This document shows, one piece after another, positions 9,481 to 16,224 of a DNA stretch of 38,682 nt (the first letter of the stretch is position 1; each line of letters begins with the position of its first letter). This DNA comes from Thomasclavelia spiroformis (GTDB taxonomy: Bacteria > Bacillota_I > Bacilli_A > Erysipelotrichales > Coprobacillaceae), in assembly GCA_018369555.1 (NCBI GenBank), contig JAGZCC010000017.1:1-38682 (forward strand), read 5' to 3'. A program made the position numbers and the translations under genes. The notes beneath the pieces were generated by a model. The model made no database searches. It was not told the DNA's origin and saw only the letters and a list, made by a program, of their open reading frames with translations.

Positions 9481-9542
9481 AGTATCCTCCTTAAATAAAA
9501 AAATCATTTTAAACTATCTAAAACAATGCAATTATTACATAC

Positions 9543-9571
9543 ATTCTACACTATATTATTTTCAATCGCAA
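9543..9571 (-). promoter_or_regulatory. Probable glnA promoter
   Basis: Minus-strand TTGCGA (9566-9571), 17-base spacer, TAGAAT (9543-9548), giving a leader of about 55 bases. The -10 context GTGTAGAATG is shared with the pyrG promoter. The leader is too short for a two-hairpin ANTAR target plus terminator. Confidence 0.6.
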
Positions 9572-9596
9572 CATCCGTATTTTTAACTAGAAACAA

Positions 9597-11146
9597 ATAA
9601 AATCTAATGGGGAGTATTTTTCTCTCCTTTTTACTATACTATTTTTTATCTGGCTACTCTATATCATAGATAAAAATAAAAAAGTTTTACTTAGGATCTT
9701 TGATCTCGATGATGAGATCGTTGATGATTTGAATTTAGAAGTTAATTTCAATCAAAATAAACTATATATTAAATTTAAAAAAATTATCAAATGTTGTTCT
9801 GACTGCGGTTCAGTCAATTTTTTAAGCAAAGGATTTTATAAAACCTGTTTGATTGGTTGTCCTTTTAATGGCAAACCTACTCTCATTGTTTGTAAACTTA
9901 GAAAATATGTATGCAAGGACTGTCATTCTGATTTTGTAGAAAATAATCCTATCATTTATAAAAATTCTAATTTGACTAGAACTGCTGTTATAACTATCTT
10001 AGATGAATTAAAACCTTATACAGCTACCTATTCCCAAGTAGGACGAAGATTTGGCATTTCAACTACCCAAGTTATTAATCTATTTGATAAGTATGTTAGA
10101 GTAAAAAGAAAACAGCTTCCTAGAATTTTTCTTATTGATGAATTCTTTTTCTCAAGAAAAACTAAATTTAAATATCCAGCTATACTCATGAATTTTGAAA
10201 ATAATTTGATTATCGATGTTTTAAAATCAAGAAAACAGGAAATCACAGTCGACTATTTCTTTCATATCCCTAATAAAGAAAAAGAAGCTGTTGAATTTAT
10301 TTGTACAGATATGAGCTATACTTTTAAACCGTTATTAAAGCTCTATTTCCCTCATTCAACGCTTCTTGTTGATCATTTTCATGTCATCAAATACATTAAT
10401 GATCAACTCAATAATACTAGAATTAGAATCATGCGTAAATATGCTAATGATAAAACTTCATTAGAATATCGTCTATTAAAAAACCGTTATAAATTATTGC
10501 TTAAAAATAAAGAAGATTTAGATAATTTTACTTTGAAAAAAGGATAAAATATTAAATTATACTTTAACTCAAGCAGAAGTTGTGCATCAGTTGACACCCA
10601 TAGATGATGAAATCAATAAAGCTTATAAGCTAAAGGAATTATACAGATCTTTTGATAATATAAATAAAGATGAAATAAATGATTATGATATGGAAAAAGA
10701 ATTAAATTCAATCATCAAACAATTCAGATACTCTCAAATTGAAGAAATGAAAGAAGTTGCCGATACACTCAATAATTGGAAAAAGGAAATATTAAACTCA
10801 TTTGTTTGGGTTAAAAACAGAAGAATATCAAATGGTCCTATAGAAGGAAAAAATTATTACATAAAAAAGATTATATATAACGGTAATGGAATGCAGAACT
10901 TTGAACGTACACGAAATAGAATACTGTACTCTCAAAACAAATATGAAAAATATGATTTGAATATAGAATACAATGATTCAATAAAGATAAAATCAGATGA
11001 TCTAGAAATATCATTTGATGAAGAAACAGATGAATTTGATTAAGAAAAAATAAAGGAGGAGAATGCAGCCAGATACTACATTCTCCCCATAATATTTTAA
11101 AGGGAGAAATTGAAATTTTTTGTTTCAAATCCCCATGAAATTTTAT
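9597..11146 (+). mobile_element. Decayed ISL3-family insertion sequence
   Basis: A frameshifted ISL3-type transposase is flanked by inverted ends: left ATAAAATCTAATGGGGA (9597-9613) and right TCCCCATGAAATTTTAT (11130-11146), 15 of 17 bases complementary. Inside each end the motif AGCCAGATA recurs in inverted orientation (9648-9656 and 11067-11075). A second partial copy of the end (CTCCCCATAATATTTTA) lies at 11083-11099, so the exact right boundary is uncertain. I found no matching target duplication outside the ends. The element sits between the glnA promoter and CRISPR array 1. Confidence 0.65.
9663..11043 (+). pseudogene. ISL3-family transposase, frameshifted
   Basis: The N-terminal part carries an ISL3 zinc-binding region (CCSDCGSVNFLSKG and KYVCKDCHSDFVE) and a helix-turn-helix (TYSQVGRRFGIS). 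A DDE-type catalytic core follows (IFLIDEFFFSR, FICTDMSY, LLVDHFHVIKYIN). The C-terminal part (10582 on) has the family ending SNGPIEGKNYYIKKI. The frame changes at a run of six A (10536-10541): with five A the protein would read on from TLKKDKILNY without interruption, so one inserted base explains the break. The frame upstream of 9729 is open and protein-like (FDLDDEIVDD) but has no ATG or GTG, so the start is also lost. Non-functional as read. Confidence 0.85.
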
Positions 11147-11417
11147 AGCGCCCTTTATTTTTAAATAATATTAAGTTCTTTTTGAGCATTACTATAATTT
11201 TTTTCAATATTTAATGAATTAGTTAAGATCATATTTATTAATCTATGAAAATAAAGTAAAAAGAATTAATTCATATTCACAAACTAACTCAGCACTAGGT
11301 TTACTACAACTCTACAAGTTTTTAATTTAGTACTATAAATTCTTCTATTTCTTACTATTTTAGATTATCCCACTTTTACTAAATTATAATAATTCTCCTA
11401 TAATATCCAATTTAGTC
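11147..11417. other. Gene-free stretch before array 1
   Basis: AT-rich DNA between the IS end and the leader-distal end of CRISPR array 1. I see no coding frame, RNA gene or recognisable degraded repeat in it. Confidence 0.5.
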
Positions 11418-12005
11418 TAACACATTTCATATAATGATCAGATTATAAACCATAATCAAATTCCTTCTTTCTTTTTATATTTTATTGATTTACATTTCAT
11501 ATAATGATCAGATTATAAACTCCTGATCCACTTTGTACCTTATCTGTATTTTCAACATTTACATTTCATATAATGATCAGATTATAAACTATGGTAACAG
11601 CAGTTGAAATCACACTAATGTGCCAATTTACATTTCATATAATGATCAGATTATAAACAAATCAACATCTATTACTTTCTACAACGGCGTATATATTTAC
11701 ATTTCATATAATGATCAGATTATAAACTCTATATAATTTTGATGAAAACAGCAAATATTATGTATTTACATTTCATATAATGATCAGATTATAAACGATT
11801 ATATCGGGTAATTATAACAAATTACCATGGGATATTTACATTTCATATAATGATCAGATTATAAACTGGGATTAGTCAGCATTAAACAACAAATCATGGA
11901 TAAATTTACATTTCATATAATGATCAGATTATAAACTAACTTAATGCTTCCATCTAATAATCCATTTAACGTATTTACATTTCATATAATGATCAGATTA
12001 TAAAC
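11418..12005 (-). CRISPR. CRISPR array 1: nine 33-bp repeats, eight spacers
   Basis: Read on the minus strand the repeat begins GTTTATAATCTGATC and ends ATGTAAAT. Copies end (plus strand) at 11450, 11520, 11589, 11658, 11727, 11796, 11866, 11936 and 12005. Spacers are 36-37 bases and all different. The first copy on the left (11418-11450) is altered in its outer four bases, the usual decay of the leader-distal end, which agrees with the leader on the right (12006-12160). All nine copies carry G at repeat position 12, where array 2 has A. No cas genes are adjacent; the cas operon that can process it is 17 kb to the right. Repeat type fits subtype I-B. Confidence 0.97.
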
Positions 12006-12160
12006 CCGTTAACAGGTATTGATTAAATAAATAATTATTTTAAATTATCTCTATATCTTTAAATTATCATATTAATTGTATAAATACAATATTTATTTTG
12101 TTTATTTGCTAAATTTATTCTGTCGTACTCCATATATTTTTACATAATTAAGATCGACTG
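12006..12160 (-). promoter_or_regulatory. Leader of CRISPR array 1
   Basis: This 155-bp block is homologous to the leader of array 2. About 7 substitutions occur in the first ~105 bases from the outer edge (CAGTCGATCTTAAT on the minus strand), with more divergence next to the repeats. It contains a conserved interrupted palindrome ATTGTATTTATACAAT (12075-12090) followed by TATGATAAT, a possible -10. It starts 14 bases beyond the stop of the neighbouring membrane-protein gene. Confidence 0.9.
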
Positions 12161-12174
12161 AAAATTTGTTTAAA

Positions 12175-12753
12175 TTATGGTATATACCAATAAGAATTAA
12201 ATTGATACAAATATGTTTTTGCTCCTTTTGGCATCTGAGTTATAGCATTATATATATTATAATAATCTCCTGCTCCCATACTAATTGAAATGATTCCAAA
12301 TACAACAAAGAAAATCAAATTTGGAAATATTAATCCAATAATATAAGGAACCAAACCAAAAACAATATTTGGTAATAACGACATAAAAACATACCTTGAT
12401 TTACTCATCGACTCAACACCAGTTACAAATAACATTCCTTGTGCTAAATTTGTGTATAAATATACATTCTCTTTAAAACAAATAGCATGTAATATCTCAT
12501 GAGGAAAGATTATTAATATTGGTGCAACACATCCAAAAAGTATTTGCCAAAAAGAATTTGTTAAATAATTTTTACATCGAATAATTGCAATAACTCCTAA
12601 TACAACAATAATTATTAAACTTATTTTAGTTAAAAGTAATGATAAAGTTTTACTATCTTTAGGTTCTTGAAACATAACTGCTCCTGGTTTATGATTTCCA
12701 TGAGGTAATGATTCAGGATTTAAATCATATTTACCTTTATAATATAATTTCAT
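12175..12753 (-). CDS. DUF3267-like membrane protein with HEXXH motif (putative zincin)
   Basis: The 192-residue protein has about four hydrophobic segments (near residues 40-58, 68-84, 110-135 and 140-165). The motif FPHEILHAICF (HEILH at 85-89) sits at the end of the second one, the layout of DUF3267-type putative membrane metallopeptidases. Substrate unknown. I chose ATG 12751-12753, preceded by AAAGGAGATAAG; a frame 15 codons longer lacks a ribosome site. Its 3' end is 14 bases from the array 1 leader, so read-through from this gene would enter the leader. It is divergent from the PIG-L gene. Could also be a non-enzymatic homologue. Confidence 0.75.
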   Translation of the reverse strand: MKLYYKGKYDLNPESLPHGNHKPGAVMFQEPKDSKTLSLLLTKISLIIIVVLGVIAIIRCKNYLTNSFWQILFGCVAPILIIFPHEILHAICFKENVYLYTNLAQGMLFVTGVESMSKSRYVFMSLLPNIVFGLVPYIIGLIFPNLIFFVVFGIISISMGAGDYYNIYNAITQMPKGAKTYLYQFNSYWYIP

Positions 12754-12886
12754 CTTATCTCCTTTATAATAATTGCTCTGTTTATTATATTTTATCATTC
12801 ATTAACTAAAATAAAAATAGTTTAAAAATAATTTATTTAATCTTAAGTAATTTTAAGAAAGCCTTTATTATATTAATTTGAAATCA

Positions 12887-12895
12887 TGATAGAAT
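12887..12895 (+). promoter_or_regulatory. Extended -10 promoter giving a leaderless transcript
   Basis: TGATAGAAT (extended -10: TG at 12887-12888, TAGAAT 12890-12895) ends 6 bases before the ATG at 12902. A start point seven bases downstream of the hexamer would be the A of the ATG. No clear -35 and no ribosome site are present. Confidence 0.5.
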
Positions 12896-12901
12896 TTAAA
12901 T

Positions 12902-13582
12902 ATGAAAAAAATAATATTATTATGTTTAATTCTTTTAAATGGATATACAAATATTGATTTATCAAATAACAATATTATCCATCAACAAATTTTTGATCAA
13001 ATTGATATTGATACATATCAAAATATTATGATTGTTGCTCATCCAGATGATGAAACAATTTGGGGTGGCGGTCATTTACTTAAAGATAAATATCTAGTGA
13101 TTTGTTTAACTAATGGCAATAACAAAACTAGAAAAAAAGAATTTAATGAGGTGATGAATAAAACACATAATCAGGGTATTATTCTTGATTATCCTGATAA
13201 AACAAATAATAAACGAGATGATTGGAAAACATCATACAAAAATATTATCAATGATTTGAAATATTTATTATCTAAGAAACAATTTAAAACAATTGTTACT
13301 CATAATCCTAAAGGAGAATATGGTCATCAGCATCATAAAATGACCAGTACAATTGTTACAAACATTGTAAAGAATCTCAAACAAACAGATAACTTAAAAT
13401 ACTTTGGTAATTATTATCAAAAAAACAACCCTGTTTTACCTATGATTCCTACTTACAATAAAAAAACATTAAAACAAAAAAATGATTTAGTTAAATATTA
13501 TAAATCACAAAAAAAAGTATGCCATAATTTAAAACACATGTTTCCTTATGAAAATTGGATTAGTTACAAAAACTGGAAATAA
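12902..13582 (+). CDS. Exported PIG-L/LmbE-family N-deacetylase
   Basis: PIG-L proteins are zinc-dependent deacetylases of N-acetyl sugars and related compounds. The 226-residue protein starts with a short hydrophobic segment (KKIILLCLILLNGY), probably a signal peptide or membrane anchor. The catalytic motif AHPDDETIWGGG (residues 46-57) and the second metal site GEYGHQHHKM (His142, His145) follow. The C-terminus is rich in Lys and Tyr. No Shine-Dalgarno sequence precedes the ATG; an extended -10 lies so close that the mRNA may be leaderless. The gene stands alone, ends in a strong terminator and is divergent from the DUF3267 gene. Substrate cannot be read from the sequence; a cell-wall or surface glycan is plausible. 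Confidence 0.85.
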   Translation: MKKIILLCLILLNGYTNIDLSNNNIIHQQIFDQIDIDTYQNIMIVAHPDDETIWGGGHLLKDKYLVICLTNGNNKTRKKEFNEVMNKTHNQGIILDYPDKTNNKRDDWKTSYKNIINDLKYLLSKKQFKTIVTHNPKGEYGHQHHKMTSTIVTNIVKNLKQTDNLKYFGNYYQKNNPVLPMIPTYNKKTLKQKNDLVKYYKSQKKVCHNLKHMFPYENWISYKNWK

Positions 13583-13589
13583 AATTATG

Positions 13590-13642
13590 TTTAACAAAAT
13601 AACTCATTATATAAAGAGTTATTTTGTTAAATTTTTTATTTT
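13590..13642 (+). terminator. Intrinsic terminator after the PIG-L gene
   Basis: A perfect 16-bp stem (TTTAACAAAATAACTC 13590-13605 with its complement at 13616-13631) and a 10-base loop, followed by TTTTTTATTTT. The flanking A/T runs also allow use by leftward transcripts. Confidence 0.9.
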
Positions 13643-13746
13643 ATAAAACATATAAGGAGAATATATCCCCCAAATAAAATTACCTTGAATCAAATCTAAC
13701 TTTCTTAACACCGAATACTTAATTATAAATACTTATTAATTTTCAG

Positions 13747-14329
13747 TTACATTTTTATCAAATACATAGATTTAGTTGTATTATTCACAACATCATCAAT
13801 CACTAACTCAATATCCTTTATTAAAAGTATTTCAGGTTTTAAATAGACAAGTTGCTTTTGAAAATAACGCTAACTAGTACTAAACATTCCTTAATTATCC
13901 TTATAATCTGGAATGTACTTTTTAAATCAGCAGTATTTTTAATTGACTTATTTGGAGAAAAATTATCTAAACGATCTATCTGTTTTATTGCCATTAGATA
14001 ATATATATAGTTATCAGCAAAATATATTTTACATGCTTGATCTCCTTTATACTATCCATATCATAATATTTTAAATCTAACGCACAATATATTAAGCGAT
14101 TCACTATATCATAAACAAATAGTCCATAATAATCATGAAGTATAACCTATTTTTGCGAAACATAATCAAGTTTAGTCATACTTATTCCAATACTATCTTC
14201 TAATAGTTCATTATTAATATCGACATTTACTGCTTTTTGCTCATCTGTTTTTTTAAAAATATATACCAATAAAACAAAATAATACGACTATTAATGCCCT
14301 ACTTAATTTATTTACTGGCTTTATTTTTC
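13747..14329 (-). pseudogene. Shattered gene for a small exported or lipoprotein-like protein
   Basis: Reading leftward from a good ribosome site (AAGAGGAGGT, 14331-14340), protein-like pieces appear in alternating frames. First is a basic start with a hydrophobic stretch ending LIVVLFCFIGIYF. Then come KTDEQKAVNVDINNELLEDS, VILHDYYGLFVYDIVNRLI, KIYFADNYIYYLMA, NKSIKNTADLKSTFQIIR, and a last piece ILLIKDIELVIDDVVNN ending at the stop 13747-13749. At least four frame changes or stops separate them, so the gene is dead. The alternating Tyr/Ile-rich pieces suggest a beta-structured extracytoplasmic domain. I do not recognise the family. Confidence 0.55.
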
Positions 14330-14490
14330 CACCTCCTCTTAATTTCTATCAAGATAATATTAAAGCCTTAAAACTTAGTTATTATCATATATTAATCATC
14401 TTTCTATAAGACAAATATCGTAGTAAATATAATAATTTTTTCCTATAAATATTATACTTAATTATTAAGCATCATTAACTTTGTGAATAC

Positions 14491-14519
14491 TTGATTTTTT
14501 TTTTACCATAATATATAAT
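14491..14519 (+). promoter_or_regulatory. Promoter of the antitoxin RNA
   Basis: TTGATT (14491-14496), 17-base spacer, TATAAT (14514-14519) on the plus strand. The predicted start near 14526 gives a ~59-base RNA ending at the terminator 14555-14584. Confidence 0.7.
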
Positions 14520-14525
14520 GTGCTT

Positions 14526-14584
14526 AGGCAAATAGTGATTAAGCCACAGAATGTAAAAAAGGAACGTGTCAGCGTTCCTTTTTT
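14526..14584 (+). ncRNA. Candidate antisense RNA of a par/Fst-like type I toxin-antitoxin locus
   Basis: A short RNA is bounded by a consensus promoter and the shared terminator, converging on the toxin gene. It contains AAATAGTGATTAA (14530-14542) and CCACAGAATGT (14544-14554). Both sequences recur in the same order and strand across the toxin start region (14664-14676 and 14682-14692). It can therefore pair with the toxin mRNA at its start codon and early codons as well as at the terminator stem. This is the RNA II layout described for the par locus of plasmid pAD1. The pairing is seen in the sequence; the antitoxin role is inference. Confidence 0.7.
14555..14584. terminator. Bidirectional terminator shared by toxin mRNA and antitoxin RNA
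   Basis: AAAAAAGGAACG (14555-14566) and CGTTCCTTTTTT (14573-14584) form a perfect stem with a 6-base loop. A and T runs lie on the two sides, so transcripts from either direction can stop. Confidence 0.88.
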
Positions 14585-14592
14585 ATTTGTTG

Positions 14593-14685
14593 TCATTTTT
14601 TTATGTATTTGTTAAGCCATTTGCCAATAAAACAGGCTATAATATCAGCTACAACAGATACCAAAATAGTGATTAATATCTCCAC
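14593..14685 (-). CDS. Fst-like small hydrophobic toxin peptide
   Basis: A 30-codon gene with a GTG start (14683-14685) and a strong GGAGG 9 bases upstream. The peptide begins MEILITILVSVVADIIACF and ends in a basic tail GKWLNKYIKK. This single membrane-spanning helix plus charged C-terminus is typical of Fst/Ldr-type type I toxins. The convergent small RNA at 14526-14584, the two direct repeats and the shared terminator match the par/Fst architecture. In the mRNA leader CCTCC (14716-14720 on the minus strand complement) can pair with the GGAGG of the ribosome site, as in fst mRNA. The target would be the cell membrane. Too short for routine gene calling. Confidence 0.72.
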   Translation of the reverse strand: MEILITILVSVVADIIACFIGKWLNKYIKK

Positions 14686-14692
14686 AGAATGT
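14664..14692 (+). repeat. Direct repeats DRa and DRb, toxin-side copies
   Basis: AAATAGTGATTAA (14664-14676) and CCACAGAATGT (14682-14692) are exact copies of 14530-14542 and 14544-14554. The second spans the toxin GTG codon. They are separated by 5 bases here and by 1 base in the RNA copy. Confidence 0.9.
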
Positions 14693-14734
14693 CACCTCCT
14701 TTCTCTTACGAGTGGAGGAAATGACAACTAAATT

Positions 14735-14743
14735 ATTATAACA
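14735..14743 (-). promoter_or_regulatory. Extended -10 promoter of the toxin mRNA
   Basis: Minus-strand TGTTATAAT (TATAAT at 14735-14740 preceded by TG). The start near 14728 gives a ~43-base leader carrying the ribosome-site hairpin. The -35 is weak. Confidence 0.55.
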
Positions 14744-14839
14744 TAACCATATTATTCAATAAATAATAGCTTATTAACAATGAGATATATTTAATACATT
14801 TATGATAAAAGTGCAATATATAAACATTTTTATACATGT

Positions 14840-14868
14840 AATAAAAATGAGTGTATTTGCATACACTC
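14840..14868 (-). terminator. Terminator of the yfhO-gtrA-GT2 operon
   Basis: Minus-strand stem GAGTGTA / TACACTC with a 6-base loop followed by ATTTTTATT, just beyond the glycosyltransferase stop codon. Confidence 0.8.
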
Positions 14869-14876
14869 TAGCTATA

Positions 14877-15836
14877 TTATAATCTGTTTAATTTATTATC
14901 CACCATTTTTTTATTACTATCTTTTACAATATATATAGGTCTGGCTTTATTTTCCATATAATCCTTAGAAATATATTCACCTAAAATAGCAATAAATAAC
15001 ATTTGAGTACCACTTAAAAATAAAATAAGACAAACAATTGTAGTATAACCACTAACATCATTTCCATATAATAAAGTTGAAATAGCTGTATATAAAGATA
15101 ATAAAATCGATCCAATAAACAAAATTATTCCTACAATTCCTGCTAACTTTAATGGTGCTGTTGAAAAAGAGAAGATTCCTTCTAATGCATATGAAAATAA
15201 ACTTTTAAAATTCCATTTTGTACTTCCGGCTACTCTTTCTACATTATTAAATGGGATCCATTTTGTATCAAAACCAACATATGAAAATAATCCTTTCATA
15301 TATCGATTATATTCTCTAATTTCTAAAATCGAATTAACCATCAAACGACTCATCATTCTAAAATCTCCAGCACCATCACTCATATCAAATTTAGAAAAAC
15401 ACTGAATCACTTTATAAAAAGATTTACTTAAAAAATTTCTTATTTTTCCTTCACCGCTACGATCCATTCTTTTGCCCGCACAACAATCATATCCCTCTTG
15501 ACTTACAGCATGATACATTGGGGCTAATAATTTTGGTGGATGTTGTAAATCTGCATCCATAATCACACAATAATCACCTGTTGATTTTTCTAATCCTGCA
15601 AACATGGCAGCTTCTTTACCAAAGTTTCTTGAAAATGAATAGTAGTTACAATGATTATCTTTAACACAAAGTTCTCTTAATATTTCAATTGTTTGATCAT
15701 GACTTCCATCATCAATAAATAAAATTTCGTAATCAATATTATTTATTTTATTCAATTCCTTTGTTACTTCTCGATGAAACAATGGCAATACTTCTTCTTC
15801 ATTGTAACATGGTACAATCACACTAATTTTGTCCAT
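14877..15836 (-). CDS. GT2 glycosyltransferase, DPM1/CsbB-like (undecaprenyl-phosphate sugar transferase)
   Basis: The 319-residue enzyme starts MDKISVIVPCYNEEEVLP, the GT-A fold of family GT2. IDDGSHDQT and MDADLQHPP supply the nucleotide-sugar and metal site (DAD). Two C-terminal membrane segments (about residues 235-260 and 270-295) are typical of proteins that load a sugar onto undecaprenyl phosphate at the inner membrane face. ATG 15834-15836 is preceded by AAAGGAGAAGAGT; a longer frame lacks this. Its start overlaps gtrA by 14 bases. With GtrA and YfhO it forms a three-component system: lipid-sugar synthesis, flipping and transfer. The sugar (GlcNAc in the Bacillus CsbB system) is not readable from sequence. 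Confidence 0.88.
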   Translation of the reverse strand: MDKISVIVPCYNEEEVLPLFHREVTKELNKINNIDYEILFIDDGSHDQTIEILRELCVKDNHCNYYSFSRNFGKEAAMFAGLEKSTGDYCVIMDADLQHPPKLLAPMYHAVSQEGYDCCAGKRMDRSGEGKIRNFLSKSFYKVIQCFSKFDMSDGAGDFRMMSRLMVNSILEIREYNRYMKGLFSYVGFDTKWIPFNNVERVAGSTKWNFKSLFSYALEGIFSFSTAPLKLAGIVGIILFIGSILLSLYTAISTLLYGNDVSGYTTIVCLILFLSGTQMLFIAILGEYISKDYMENKARPIYIVKDSNKKMVDNKLNRL

Positions 15837-16224
15837 ACTCTTCTCCTTTAACAAAAATTCTAAATTTACAAAACACATAATTAGAAACCACAGTAACAAT
15901 ACTGACAAATATCTTTGAGATCATTTCATCTAAACTAAACAATTGAATAAATATAAACAATAATGTACTTTCAACTACCAAAGTAGCTAATCTAAGCATA
16001 AAAAATTGATAAGCTTCTTTACTTGTATCATTTTCACTTTTAAAAACATATTGTCGATTAGCAAAAAAAGCAAAAATCACAGCACCTATCCATGATATTA
16101 CATTTGCAACTAACCATCCTTGATGAACTAATTTAATTAATAGCCAATAAATAATAAAATTGACTAACGTTGTACATCCACCAACAATAATATAACTAAT
16201 CAACTCTTTTAAATCTTTCTTCAT
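15823..16224 (-). CDS. GtrA-family membrane protein (candidate lipid-linked sugar flippase)
   Basis: The 133-residue protein has four predicted membrane helices. Family marks include ISYIIVGGCTTLVNFIIYWLL at the start and FFANRQYVFK in the middle. GtrA/GtcA-type proteins are thought to flip undecaprenyl-phosphate-linked sugars across the membrane. The start codon lies inside the 3' end of the yfhO-like gene (29-base overlap), with GGGAG upstream, and the 3' end overlaps the GT2 start. The tight overlaps imply coupled expression of all three proteins. Biochemical role is from the family, not from the sequence itself. Confidence 0.88.
   Translation of the reverse strand: MKKDLKELISYIIVGGCTTLVNFIIYWLLIKLVHQGWLVANVISWIGAVIFAFFANRQYVFKSENDTSKEAYQFFMLRLATLVVESTLLFIFIQLFSLDEMISKIFVSIVTVVSNYVFCKFRIFVKGEEYGQN

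Noticed and set aside
9481..9542. ANTAR double-hairpin target in the glnA leader.
   Set aside because: The leader from the predicted promoter is only ~55 bases and shows no pair of hexaloop hairpins or terminator.
10533..10545. Programmed -1 frameshift on an A-rich slippery site in the transposase.
   Set aside because: The change needed is +1 (or -2), not -1, and the A_AAA_AAG register does not match the zero frame. A mutation is simpler.
9589..11154. Target-site duplication flanking the insertion sequence.
   Set aside because: Bases just outside the proposed ends do not match each other; the ends or the duplication have decayed.
11451..11972. Self-targeting spacers against genes in this window.
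   Set aside because: By eye no spacer of either array matches other parts of the window; only a computed search could settle partial matches.
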